From the NCBI GenBank assembly GCA_963837265.1, contig CAWIMQ010000001.1, forward strand, positions 875,824 through 939,823: a DNA stretch of 64,000 nucleotides, given 5' to 3'. This document shows, piece after piece, positions 36,377 through 45,080 of the stretch. The stretch's first letter is position 1. Every line of letters begins with the position of its first letter. The notes beneath the pieces were generated by a model. The model ran no database searches. It saw nothing but the letters and a program-made list of their open reading frames with translations, and had not been told where the DNA came from. A program made the translations under genes and the position numbers. The DNA comes from DATBLE01 sp963837265. GTDB taxonomy: Bacteria; Actinomycetota; Thermoleophilia; Gaiellales; Gaiellaceae.

Positions 36377-37426
36377 ATGACCATCCCGTTCCGGGTCGGC
36401 GTCATGCAGCTCACGATGGAACCGCTCGAGGAGATCCTCGACCACGCCCGCGCGCTCGACCGGGCCGGCTTCGACACCATCTGGCTGGCGGAGGCCTATC
36501 CGTGGTGGCGCAAGCACTCGATGGAGGCGCGCTCCTCCACTGCGCTCTCGGCCGTGGTCGCCCGCGAGACCGGCCGCCTTGCCGTCGGCTGGGGGATCAT
36601 CTCGCCCTACACGCGGCACCCGGTCCAGATCGCGATGGAGGCACGCGTGACCCAGGAGGCAGCCGGCCCAGGGCGCTTCTACCTGGGCCTGGGCGTCTCG
36701 AAGATCTTCATGAGACACGCCGGGATCGGCGAGGGGGCCAGGCCGGTCGCCGCGATGAAGGAGGCCGCAGGCATCATCCGCGCGGTTCTCCGCGGGGAGG
36801 CGCTCGACGTCGAGGGCAAGGTGTTCGAGGCGCACGTCCCGCCGCTGGAAGACGACGCGGACGCACCGCGCTGGAGCGTTCCCATCTACTTCGCCGGCAC
36901 CGGGCCGATGATGCTGAGGGCCGCCGCACGGGAGGGCGACGGCCTGCTGACCGCATCGATCACGACGCCGGCGTTCGTCCGGCACGTCCGTCGCTGCGTG
37001 GCCGAGGCCGGTCGGGACCCGGGCTCGATCGATCTCGGCTGCACGATCGTCGCCTCGATCGACGAGGACCGTGAGCGTGGGCGGGACGGCGCCCGCGAGA
37101 TCGCCGGAATGTACCTGGCGAACAAGGTCCAGAACATCCAGGCGGCGGCGGACACGCTCCTGGAGTGCGCGGGCCTCAGCCAGGAGGAGATCCGGCCGAT
37201 CGCCGAGGCGATGGAACGCGGCGGCCGGCTCGCCGCAAAGGCCGCGGTGACCGACGAGATCCTGGACAAGTGCCGTCCGGTCGCAGGCACGCCCGAGGAC
37301 TGCATCGCCGCGATCCGCGAGTACCGTGAGGCCGGCTGCACGCATGTCATGCTCGAGCTCTGGGGAGACGACCGGAAGAGGCAGATCGAACTGTTCGGGA
37401 GCGAGGTGCTCCCGGCCTGCCGGTGA
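36377..37426 (+). CDS. LLM-class flavin/F420-dependent oxidoreductase 2
   Basis: 349-residue luciferase-like enzyme. Features include TIWLAEAYPWWRKHSMEARS, the GWGIISPYTRHPVQIAMEAR barrel segment and PIYFAGTGPMMLRAAA. It is a close paralogue of the product at 38621; the two share long identical stretches such as EIAGMYLANKVQNIQ. The subfamily resembles F420-dependent methylene-H4MPT-reductase-like proteins, so F420 is a plausible cofactor. Its stop overlaps the acyl-CoA dehydrogenase start. Confidence 0.9.
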   Translation: MTIPFRVGVMQLTMEPLEEILDHARALDRAGFDTIWLAEAYPWWRKHSMEARSSTALSAVVARETGRLAVGWGIISPYTRHPVQIAMEARVTQEAAGPGRFYLGLGVSKIFMRHAGIGEGARPVAAMKEAAGIIRAVLRGEALDVEGKVFEAHVPPLEDDADAPRWSVPIYFAGTGPMMLRAAAREGDGLLTASITTPAFVRHVRRCVAEAGRDPGSIDLGCTIVASIDEDRERGRDGAREIAGMYLANKVQNIQAAADTLLECAGLSQEEIRPIAEAMERGGRLAAKAAVTDEILDKCRPVAGTPEDCIAAIREYREAGCTHVMLELWGDDRKRQIELFGSEVLPACR

Positions 37427-38577
37427 ACGAGCGCGAGGAGATCGTCGCGGCGATCCGCGACTTCGTCGACCGGGACGTGATCCCGGTCGCCTCCGAGCTG
37501 GAGCGGGCCGACGAGTTTCCGACCGAGCTGGTCGCGACGATGCGCGGGCTCGGCCTGTTCGGCTCGGTGATCCCGGAGGAGTACGGCGGGCTCGGGCTCG
37601 ACCTGACCACGTACGCCTTGATCAACATCGAGCTGTCTCGCGGCTGGATGTCGCTGTCCGGGGTCCTGAACACGCACTTCGTGCCGGCCTGGATGCTCGT
37701 CCGCTACGGCACCGAGGAGCAGAAGCGGCGCCTGCTGCCGCAGCTCGCCGCCGGCGACGTGCGAGGCTCGTTCGCGCTGACCGAGCCGCATGCGGGGTCC
37801 GACCTGCAGGCGATCCGCACGCGCGCGGTCCGGAGCGCCGACGGATACGAGCTCACGGGCCAGAAGATGTGGATCACGAACGCCCTGCGCGCCGGCCTCG
37901 TCCTCGTCCTGGCGCGAACCGACCCGGAGGCCGACCCCCCGCACCGCGGCATGTCGGCGCTGATCGTCGAGAAGGAGCCCGGGCAGGCGCAGCTTCCCGG
38001 GTTGACGATCGCACCGCTCGGCAAGCTGGGCTACAGGGGGATCGAGACGGTCGAGCTAGCCTTCGACGGCTTCCGCGTGCCTCTGGACGCAGTGCTCGGG
38101 GGCGAGGAGGGGCTCGGCTTCAAGCAGTTCATGGCGGCGCTGGAGCTCGGCCGGGTGAACATCGCCGCGCGGGGCGTCGGCATCGCCACTGCCGCCTTCG
38201 ACGCCGCGATCCGCTACGCGCAGGAGCGGACCACGTTCGGCAAGGCGATCGCGGAGCACCAGGCGATCCAGCTCAGGCTCGCACAGATGGCGACGAAGAT
38301 CGAGGCGGCTCGCCTGCTGACTCTGAGCGCCGCCCGGGCGATGGACGCGGGCGAGCGGGCAGACCTGGAGGCGGCGATGGCGAAGTACTTCTCGAGCGAG
38401 ACCGCGGCGGAGGTGGCGCTGGACGCGATGCGGATCCACGGCGGCTACGGGTACTCGACCGAGTTCCCGGTCGAGCGCATCTACCGGGACGCACCGCTCC
38501 TGATCCTCGGCGAGGGGACGAACGAGATCCAGCAGCTCGTGATCGCCCGGCGGCTGCTCGAGCGATCGAAGATCTGA
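37423..38577 (+). CDS. Acyl-CoA dehydrogenase
   Basis: 384-residue FAD enzyme oxidising acyl-CoA to 2-enoyl-CoA. Signatures: GSFALTEPHAGSD (first ACAD signature), QKMWITNA, ERTTFGKAI and DAMRIHGGYGYSTEFPVERI (second signature), with the catalytic-Glu segment LGEGTNEIQ near the C-terminus. GTG start with four-base overlap to the LLM gene. Likely processes a CoA-bound intermediate of the same pathway. Confidence 0.93.
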   Translation: MNEREEIVAAIRDFVDRDVIPVASELERADEFPTELVATMRGLGLFGSVIPEEYGGLGLDLTTYALINIELSRGWMSLSGVLNTHFVPAWMLVRYGTEEQKRRLLPQLAAGDVRGSFALTEPHAGSDLQAIRTRAVRSADGYELTGQKMWITNALRAGLVLVLARTDPEADPPHRGMSALIVEKEPGQAQLPGLTIAPLGKLGYRGIETVELAFDGFRVPLDAVLGGEEGLGFKQFMAALELGRVNIAARGVGIATAAFDAAIRYAQERTTFGKAIAEHQAIQLRLAQMATKIEAARLLTLSAARAMDAGERADLEAAMAKYFSSETAAEVALDAMRIHGGYGYSTEFPVERIYRDAPLLILGEGTNEIQQLVIARRLLERSKI

Positions 38578-38589
38578 TCAAATATTTGA
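38572..38589. promoter_or_regulatory. Candidate GntR operator B
   Basis: ATCTGATCAAAT (38572-38583) is the inverted form of the site before the GntR gene (one base different) and overlaps a perfect 12-bp palindrome TCAAATATTTGA (38578-38589). It lies 20-37 bases upstream of the next -10 element, a typical repressor or activator position. Confidence 0.4.
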
Positions 38590-38608
38590 AACTCGCCTGC
38601 CGGCGTCG

Positions 38609-38614
38609 TAGGCT
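38609..38614 (+). promoter_or_regulatory. -10 element (TAGGCT), leaderless LLM gene
   Basis: TAGGCT lies six bases before GTG 38621 with no Shine-Dalgarno sequence. Confidence 0.5.
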
Positions 38615-38620
38615 GCGCCG

Positions 38621-39691
38621 GTGATGCCTCCGTCCTTCCGGATCAGCGTCGTCCAGCTGACGATGGAGCCGGTCGCGAAGCTGCTCGACCTCGCGCGTGT
38701 CCTCGACCGGAACGGCTTCGACGCGCTCTGGCTGGGCGAGGCCTATCCCTGGTGGCGCAGGCAGGAGATGGAGGCGCGGTCGTCGACCGCGATCTCCGCG
38801 CTCGTCGCCCGCGAGACCGAGCGCCTCGCCGTGGGCTGGGGCATCGTCTCCCCGTACACCAGGCACCCGATCCAGATCGCGATGGAGGCGCGCGTGCTCC
38901 AGGAAGTGGCGGGAGAGGGCCGCTTCCTCCTCGGCCTGGGCGCCTCGAAGATCTTCATGAAGGAGGCTGCCGCCGACGGCCGGCCCGAGCGCCCGCTGAC
39001 GGCGGTGCGCGAGGCGCTCGAGATCGTCCGCGCCGTGCTCGCGGGCGGCCCCGTCTCATACGAGGGCGTCGAGTTCAGCGCCCAGGTACCGCCGATCGCG
39101 GACGGAGCCGAGGGGCCACGCGGGACGCCGCCGCTCTACGTGGGCGGAACGGGCCCGCGGATGCTCCGGCTCGCGGGCGCGGCAGCCGACGGACTGATCA
39201 CGGCGAGCATCACCACGCCCGAGTTCGTGCGGCACGCGTGTGCCGCAGCCGCGGAGGGCGCGCGGGAGGCCGGTCGCGACCCGGGCTCGCTGGACGTCAG
39301 CTCGGTGATCGTCGCCTCGATCGACGAGGACTCGGAGCGCGGCAAGGAGGGGGCGCGCGAGATCGCGGGGATGTACCTCGCGAACAAGGTCCAGAACATC
39401 CAGGGCGCAGCCGACGTCCTGCTCGAGAAGGCCGGGCTCTCGTTCGAGGAGATCCGGCCGATCGCCGACGCGCTCGCACGCGGCGGCCGGAAGGCATGTG
39501 GCGAGGCGGTGACGGACGAGATCCTCCGCAAGGTCAAGCCGATCGCGGGCAGTCCGGCCGAGTGCATCGAGGCGATCGAGGAGTACCGGGACGCGGGCTG
39601 CACGCACGTCCAGCTCGAGCTCTGGGGCGAAGACCGCCTGCGCCAGGCGGAGCTCTTCGGCAGACGGGTTCTTCCCCACTTCCGCCGATGA
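38621..39691 (+). CDS. LLM-class flavin/F420-dependent oxidoreductase 3
   Basis: 356-residue luciferase-like enzyme, tandem paralogue of the protein at 36377 (both contain EAYPWWR, GWGI-SPYTRHP and NKVQNIQ). Differences cluster around residues 110-150, which may define substrate range. GTG start six bases after the -10 element suggests its own leaderless promoter despite lying behind an acyl-CoA dehydrogenase gene. The stop overlaps the HyuB start (ATGA). Confidence 0.9.
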   Translation: MMPPSFRISVVQLTMEPVAKLLDLARVLDRNGFDALWLGEAYPWWRRQEMEARSSTAISALVARETERLAVGWGIVSPYTRHPIQIAMEARVLQEVAGEGRFLLGLGASKIFMKEAAADGRPERPLTAVREALEIVRAVLAGGPVSYEGVEFSAQVPPIADGAEGPRGTPPLYVGGTGPRMLRLAGAAADGLITASITTPEFVRHACAAAAEGAREAGRDPGSLDVSSVIVASIDEDSERGKEGAREIAGMYLANKVQNIQGAADVLLEKAGLSFEEIRPIADALARGGRKACGEAVTDEILRKVKPIAGSPAECIEAIEEYRDAGCTHVQLELWGEDRLRQAELFGRRVLPHFRR

Positions 39692-41961
39692 TCGCGGCGG
39701 TGGACGCGGCGACCGCGTACGTCCAGGGCCCGAGCCGCGCCGACTGGGACGACCTCGTTCGCGAGCCTGCCCTCGACCCGGTCACCTTCGAGATCATCCG
39801 GCACAAGCTCCAGGCGATCAACGAGGAGCAGGGGATCGCGCTCAAGGCGGTCTCGGCGTCGCCGATCGTCACAGAGGCGAGCGACTTCAACAACGGCCTC
39901 TATCTCCCCGGTGGGAAGCTCGTGTCGATGGGCCCGCAGGTCGTCTTCCACTCGGCGTGCCTGCCGATCGTGATCGGCAACGTGCTCGAGGACTGCGGCG
40001 AGAGCCCGGGGATCGGCGAGGGGGACATGTTCGCCGTCAACGACCCGTACAAGGGCGCACCCCACCACCCCGACCTGGCGCTCGTCGCCCCGATCCACCA
40101 TCGAGACGAGCTGATCGCCTGGGCCGGAGTGGTCGCCCATCAGGTCGACGTCGGCGGGATGACCGTCGGCAGCATCTCGGTCCGCGCGCGGGAGAAGCAG
40201 CAGGAGGGCCTGATGCTGCCGCCCGTGAAGCTCGTCGAGGGCGGCCGCGTGCGCGAAGACATCTGGCGGCTGATCCTCAACATGAGCCGGCAGCCCCAGA
40301 TGGTCGGGCTCGACCTGAAGGGGTTCGTCGCCTCGAACGTGATTGCGAGGCGCCGTCTCCTCGAGCTCGTCGACGAGTACGGGCGGGAGACCGTCGAGGT
40401 GGCCATGCGCGAGCTGATCCGCTACTCCGAGCGCCTGTTCCGCGAACGGCTGCTCGAGCTCCCCGACGGCGAGTTCCGCTCCCGGGGCTTCCTCGATCAC
40501 GACGGGCACGAGAACCGCATCTACCGGATCGACCTGGTGCTGGCGAAGCGCGGCGACACCCTCCGCTTCGACTTCTCGGGCTCGTCTCCCCAGGCGCCCG
40601 GATTCGTCAACTGTGTCGCGGCGACGCTCGTCGGCGGCGTCTTCGGCGGGCTCGCCCCGCTGCTCGTCCGCGACATCCCCTGGAACCACGGCGTCCTGAA
40701 CGCGGTCGAGGTCGTCGCGCCGGCCGGCCTCGTCTGCAACGCCACACCGCCCGCTCCGACCGGGTCCGGGACGATCGCCGCGGGGTGGATGGTCGTGAAC
40801 ACCGTCGTCCATGCGGTCTCGAAGCTCGTCGCCCTGTCGGACGAGCATCGCCGTCATGCGCAGGCGGTCACGAACGGCACGTTCGACGCACTCCTGGTCG
40901 GCGACAGGAATCAGCACGGAGAGCCGTACGGGACGCAGGTGATGGACGCGCAGCTCGGGGGCGGCGGCGCAACCGCGGTTGCAGACGGCATCGATCAGTC
41001 GGGCGGGTTCGTGACCCCCCGTCCGAACATCCCCAACGTCGAGACGAGCGAGCTGCACGGACCGCTCCTCTACCTGTACCGCACGTTCTTCCCCGACTCG
41101 GGCGGGGACGGTCTCCGCCGCGGGGGCCGGGCGGCGGGCGTCGCCCTCACCCCGTACGGCGTGGACGGTCTCCGCTGCGCCTTGACGACGCAGGGGGTCG
41201 AGTCCCCGGTCTCGCTCGGCCTCTTCGGCGGCTTTCCGGGCATCTGCAACCGCCACTCGGTGGTTCGCGGCTCCCGGGTCTTCGAGCTCGTCGCCGGGGG
41301 CGAGCTCCCGCTGCAGCTCGAGTCGGCGACGAACCCGGTCGATCTGGCGCGGCTCGGCGGCGAGCCGAGCGACCTACCGGCCAAGACGGACGAGTTCCGA
41401 CTCGTGCCCGGCGACGTGCTGCTGTACAGCTGGTCGGGCGGCGGCGGGCTCGGCGACCCGCTCGGCCGCGAGCCCACCAGGGTCGAGGCCGATCTGGCCG
41501 CGGGAGTCGTCTCGACGCGCAAGGCACGGTCGGCCTACGGCGTCGCCGCGGGCGATCCCGAGACGACCGAACGCCTGCGTGCCCGTCTGCGTGCGGGGCG
41601 CCTCGCCGGGTGCGAGCGCCCGCAGCGGCGCGCCGTCGAGCCCGGCGCCGAGGTCACGGCCTGGGGGCCGCAGCTTCTCGTCGCCAGACGCGACGGCGGG
41701 CTCCAGATCCAGTGCCGCTGCGGACACGTCTTCGGAACCGCGGCGGACAACTGGAAGCTCGGCGCCGCCCGCCGGATCGTCGCCGGCGGCGACCGGCCCG
41801 AGGGGATCCGGCTGCACGCCTCCCTCGAGCTCGCGGCGTACCTCTGCCCGGAGTGCGGAACGCTGCACGCGGTCGACGTCGAGGAGGCGGGCGCCGGGCC
41901 GATCCAGGACGTCCGGCTCGACGCGACCGGCCCGGCGCACGGCCTCGGGGGAGAGCGGTGA
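39688..41961 (+). CDS. hyuB: HyuB-type subunit fused to carboxylase-gamma-like zinc domain 2
   Basis: 757-residue HyuB paralogue of the protein at 23716, matching it over the whole length including VTFEIIRHKLQAINEEQG, GDMFAVNDPYKGAPHHPD and GGGGLGDPLGREP. The same C-terminal cysteine-rich extension is present (C676, C678, C720, C723 in CRCGH and CPECG). No HyuA is adjacent; the unpaired HyuA at 29773 is the obvious candidate partner. Followed directly by a RidA-like gene with a four-base overlap. Confidence 0.9.
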   Translation: MIAAVDAATAYVQGPSRADWDDLVREPALDPVTFEIIRHKLQAINEEQGIALKAVSASPIVTEASDFNNGLYLPGGKLVSMGPQVVFHSACLPIVIGNVLEDCGESPGIGEGDMFAVNDPYKGAPHHPDLALVAPIHHRDELIAWAGVVAHQVDVGGMTVGSISVRAREKQQEGLMLPPVKLVEGGRVREDIWRLILNMSRQPQMVGLDLKGFVASNVIARRRLLELVDEYGRETVEVAMRELIRYSERLFRERLLELPDGEFRSRGFLDHDGHENRIYRIDLVLAKRGDTLRFDFSGSSPQAPGFVNCVAATLVGGVFGGLAPLLVRDIPWNHGVLNAVEVVAPAGLVCNATPPAPTGSGTIAAGWMVVNTVVHAVSKLVALSDEHRRHAQAVTNGTFDALLVGDRNQHGEPYGTQVMDAQLGGGGATAVADGIDQSGGFVTPRPNIPNVETSELHGPLLYLYRTFFPDSGGDGLRRGGRAAGVALTPYGVDGLRCALTTQGVESPVSLGLFGGFPGICNRHSVVRGSRVFELVAGGELPLQLESATNPVDLARLGGEPSDLPAKTDEFRLVPGDVLLYSWSGGGGLGDPLGREPTRVEADLAAGVVSTRKARSAYGVAAGDPETTERLRARLRAGRLAGCERPQRRAVEPGAEVTAWGPQLLVARRDGGLQIQCRCGHVFGTAADNWKLGAARRIVAGGDRPEGIRLHASLELAAYLCPECGTLHAVDVEEAGAGPIQDVRLDATGPAHGLGGER

Positions 41962-42368
41962 CGGCGAAGCGGGGCCTGGGGCTGATCGACCATGCCGGCG
42001 AGCTGATGGTCTGGGGAAAGGGGGCGGCCGCCGGCGGCTTCGTCTTTCTCTCCGGCGCCGAGGCTCGGTCGTCGGACACGGACGAGCCGGTGGGGGGAGT
42101 GAAGGCGCAGACCGAGCTCGCGCTCGACCGGATCAGGGAGCGCCTGGGCGAGGCGGGAGCGACGCTCGACGACGTGGTCAAGTTCGTCTGGTACGTGACC
42201 GACCGAAGCCTGATCGAGGAGTTCTACGAGGCGCGGGACGGCTGGCTCGGGCGGAATGCTCCCGCCCTGCTGCGCGAGCGCGCGTACGCCTCGACGCTGC
42301 TCGTGGTCGGGCTCGCGAAGGAGGAGATGCTCGTTGAGATCGACTGCATCGCGTACACGGGCGGCTGA
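41958..42368 (+). CDS. RidA/YjgF-like protein without the usual catalytic arginine
   Basis: 136-residue RidA-superfamily protein (KAQTELALDRIRERLGEAGA, DDVVKFVWYVTD, MLVEIDCIAY). In RidA proper an Arg before the penultimate strand binds the imine substrate; here the aligned position in AYASTLLV is Ala, so enamine deaminase activity of the canonical kind is doubtful. Related RutC proteins act in pyrimidine ring breakdown. GTG start overlaps the HyuB stop. Confidence 0.85.
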   Translation: MTAKRGLGLIDHAGELMVWGKGAAAGGFVFLSGAEARSSDTDEPVGGVKAQTELALDRIRERLGEAGATLDDVVKFVWYVTDRSLIEEFYEARDGWLGRNAPALLRERAYASTLLVVGLAKEEMLVEIDCIAYTGG

Positions 42369-42438
42369 CCGGTTGAGCAGGAGCGACCCGGCCGCCCCCC
42401 GGGGCCGGACCCGGGCCGCCGGCTCCGGAGCCCGCGGC

Positions 42439-42936
42439 CTACGGCGCCCTCCGCCACGTTCCCCAGATGCGGCGGTAGTACACGAGCGGCAGCTCGCCGG
42501 CCTCGCCCGCGAGACCCATTCCGTCCTCGACCTGCCCGAGCACGACGGCGTGGTCGCTCGGCTCCAGCTCCTGGACGACGAGGCACTCTGCCCAGGCCAG
42601 CGCGTCATCTGCGAGCACCGGCAGCCCGTTCGCCGACGGCCGCCAGGCGACGCTGTCGAACTTGTCGTCCTGCTTGGACGCGAACAGCCTGGCCAGCTCG
42701 GTGCGCCCCTCGCGAAGGACGTTGACGACGAAGCGGCCGCCCGCCCTGAGCGCGGGGAGCGTGCGGCTGGTCAGGTCGACGCAGACGAGGAGCAGCGGTG
42801 GGTCCGCCGAGACGCCCGCGACCGCGGTCGTCGTCAGCCCGCGCGGGGCACCTTCCGGGTCGAGAGTCGTCACGACCGCCACCCCTGCCGGATAGGAGGC
42901 CATGATCTCGAGGAAGGTGGCGCGGTCGACGGGCAC
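42439..42936 (-). CDS. Flavin reductase-like FMN-binding protein
   Basis: 165-residue protein of the flavin-reductase-like split-barrel family (RutF/HpaC type): FLEIMASYPAGVAVVTT, PRGLTTTAVAGVSADPPLLLVCV and FVVNVLREG are family hallmarks; the C-terminal YYRR follows. It supplies reduced flavin to two-component monooxygenases such as the LLM enzymes nearby. GTG 42936 is used as start; ATG 42903 would cut the first helix. Confidence 0.9.
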   Translation of the reverse strand: MPVDRATFLEIMASYPAGVAVVTTLDPEGAPRGLTTTAVAGVSADPPLLLVCVDLTSRTLPALRAGGRFVVNVLREGRTELARLFASKQDDKFDSVAWRPSANGLPVLADDALAWAECLVVQELEPSDHAVVLGQVEDGMGLAGEAGELPLVYYRRIWGTWRRAP

Positions 42937-43068
42937 TTCGGATCGGCGGGGCTCCCGGCCGGGACCGACCCGAGCGGCTCGCCCGCGCTGAGCGTACCCG
43001 AGGGTGCCCGGCGGTCCGCCTCGCCGGCGACGGCAGGCGGATGCCGCGCCCGGGCCGCGGCAAGGCCG

Positions 43069-43074
43069 TATGCT
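43069..43074 (+). promoter_or_regulatory. -10 element (TATGCT), leaderless livG
   Basis: TATGCT lies six bases before the ATG at 43081; no Shine-Dalgarno sequence. Likely start of the five-gene importer operon. Confidence 0.5.
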
Positions 43075-43080
43075 CTGCCA

Positions 43081-43878
43081 ATGCCTGCCACGGCCAGTGC
43101 GGCGGCCGGTGAGACCCAGGCTCATCCCGTCGCGCTGCTCGAGACCCACGACGTGTCGAGGCGCTTCGGCGGCGTCCGGGCGCTGCGCGGCGTCTCGCTT
43201 CGCCTCGCCGAGGGAGGGGTCGTCGGGCTGATCGGACCGAACGGCTCGGGAAAGACGACGCTCCTCAACTGCATCTCGGGCGTGTTCCCACCGACGTCGG
43301 GGTCGATCACCCTCGACGGCCGGCCGCTCGGCCGGCGCAGCCACGAGATCGCCCGCCGCGGCGTCGTCCGGACGTTCCAGAACATCCGCCTCTTCGAGAA
43401 GCTCACATGCCTCCAGAACGTGGAGACCGCCGGGCTCGCGGCCGGTGGAGTCGCACGCAGGCACTCACGCGCTCACGCGCTCGAGATGCTGGAGGAGCTC
43501 GGCATCGGACACCTGGCCGAGCGGTACGCGGGTGAGCTCTCGTACGGCGACCAGCGGCGGCTCGAGATCGTCCGCGCTCTGGCCGCCGCCCCGCGCTTCC
43601 TCCTGCTGGACGAGCCGGCAGCGGGAATGAACGAAGCCGAGTCGGACGAGCTCCGCGTCTCGATCGAGCGGATCAGACACGAGCGCGGCTGCGGCGTGCT
43701 GGTCGTCGAGCACGACCTCCGCCTGATCATGCAGCTGTGCGACTCCATCTACGTCCTCAACGAAGGAGAGGTGATCAGCAAGGGGAGACCGGAGGAGGTT
43801 CGGGCCGATCCGGCGGTCATCGCCGCCTACATCGGCGAGGAAGATCAAGCTGGTGCACCCGAAAGGAGTGATCGATGA
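43081..43878 (+). CDS. livG: Branched-chain-type ABC transporter ATPase LivG
   Basis: 265-residue ATPase: Walker A GPNGSGKTT, Q-loop VRTFQNIRLF, signature region LSYGDQRRLEIVRALA, Walker B FLLLDEPAAGM and H-loop VVEHDLRL. First gene of a complete Liv-type importer. The first about 18 residues are an Ala-rich extension before the ABC fold. Stop overlaps the binding-protein start by four bases (ATGA). Confidence 0.94.
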   Translation: MPATASAAAGETQAHPVALLETHDVSRRFGGVRALRGVSLRLAEGGVVGLIGPNGSGKTTLLNCISGVFPPTSGSITLDGRPLGRRSHEIARRGVVRTFQNIRLFEKLTCLQNVETAGLAAGGVARRHSRAHALEMLEELGIGHLAERYAGELSYGDQRRLEIVRALAAAPRFLLLDEPAAGMNEAESDELRVSIERIRHERGCGVLVVEHDLRLIMQLCDSIYVLNEGEVISKGRPEEVRADPAVIAAYIGEEDQAGAPERSDR

Positions 43879-45080
43879 AGCGCATTGGGGGACGGACCTG
43901 GAAGATCGTCGCCGTGGCGGCCGTGATCGTCGCCGCGATCGCCGTCGTGTCGGGCTTCGGCTCGGGGAGCTCGTCACACGGCCTCGCGGGGGGAACGATC
44001 ACGGTCGGCTACGGCAACGACCTCACGGGCTTTCTCGCCGTCCACGACAAGCTGATCTCGAACGGCGCGAAGCTGGCCGTGGACGAGATCAACAAGAAGG
44101 GCGGGATCGGCGGCAAGGTGAAGATCAAGCTGATCCTCGAGGACACGAAGAGCGACCCGGCGGCGTCGGTCACGGTCGCCCACGACCTGATCTCGAAGAA
44201 GGTCGACGTGATGGTCCTGCCCTGCAACACGGACTTCCAGGTGGCGATGGCGGCAGTCGCGAACCGGTCGAAGCAGTTCACGCTCTCGCCATGCAACGGG
44301 GACCCGACGGTGGCGAAGACGTTCCCGGTCTACTGGCCGGTCGGGCCCGCCGGGAATGCGCAGATGGCCCAGCTCGCCAACTACGCGAAGCTGCGGCACT
44401 ACACGCGCGTCTACGTGCTGGACTCGAACATGCTCTACGTCCACCTGATGTCGAAGTACTTCCAGAAGGCCGCACCGTCCCGCGGGGTCAAGATCGTCGG
44501 CGTGGGCCAGATCCCGTTCGGAGCGACCGGCTTCCCCCAGGACTACGCGTCGATCGTCAGCAACATCAAGAGGGTCTCGCCCGCTCCGGACGCGGTGATG
44601 ACCGGCCTCTTCTCCCCCTTCAACGACTCGCTCGTCAAGGAGATGCGGTCGGAAGGCCTGAAGATGCCGGTTCTCGGCGCGGACGGGTGGGACACGACGC
44701 TGAACCTGACCGCCGGCGGCACCGCGATCGAGGGCTGCGCGTTCAGCACGTTCGGCTACCCCTCCAAGGGATCGTCGACGGCGAAGTTCATCGCCAGGTT
44801 CAAGAGCCGGTTCGGCTCGCCTGACGGGATCTACCCCGGGCTCGGCTACGACACGATCAAGGTGCTCGAGGCGGCCGCGATCAAGGCGGATTCGACCGAT
44901 CCGCAGAAGATCGCTGCCGCGCTCGGAAGCGGCCTGACCGTGAACGGCTCGCTCGGGAAGATCGTCTACCCGGGCAAGGGCGAGCACAACCCGCGGAACA
45001 CGGTCGCGGTCAACCAGATCCGGGGCCACAAGTTCCGGCTCGTGCTGAAGAGCATTCCCACGAACGTTCCCGCTCCCTAA
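43875..45080 (+). CDS. Branched-chain-type ABC transporter substrate-binding protein
   Basis: 401-residue periplasmic-binding-fold type I receptor (LivJ/K, AmiC-like). An N-terminal hydrophobic signal segment (VAVAAVIVAAIAVVSGF) is followed by GTITVGYGNDLTGFLAVHD and the DEINKKGGI motif typical of Peripla_BP_6. No lipobox Cys is present, so it may stay anchored by the uncleaved segment. Ribosome binding site AAAGGAG at the end of livG. Such proteins bind amino acids, amides, urea or aromatic acids; the ligand is unknown. Confidence 0.92.
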   Translation: MKRIGGRTWKIVAVAAVIVAAIAVVSGFGSGSSSHGLAGGTITVGYGNDLTGFLAVHDKLISNGAKLAVDEINKKGGIGGKVKIKLILEDTKSDPAASVTVAHDLISKKVDVMVLPCNTDFQVAMAAVANRSKQFTLSPCNGDPTVAKTFPVYWPVGPAGNAQMAQLANYAKLRHYTRVYVLDSNMLYVHLMSKYFQKAAPSRGVKIVGVGQIPFGATGFPQDYASIVSNIKRVSPAPDAVMTGLFSPFNDSLVKEMRSEGLKMPVLGADGWDTTLNLTAGGTAIEGCAFSTFGYPSKGSSTAKFIARFKSRFGSPDGIYPGLGYDTIKVLEAAAIKADSTDPQKIAAALGSGLTVNGSLGKIVYPGKGEHNPRNTVAVNQIRGHKFRLVLKSIPTNVPAP

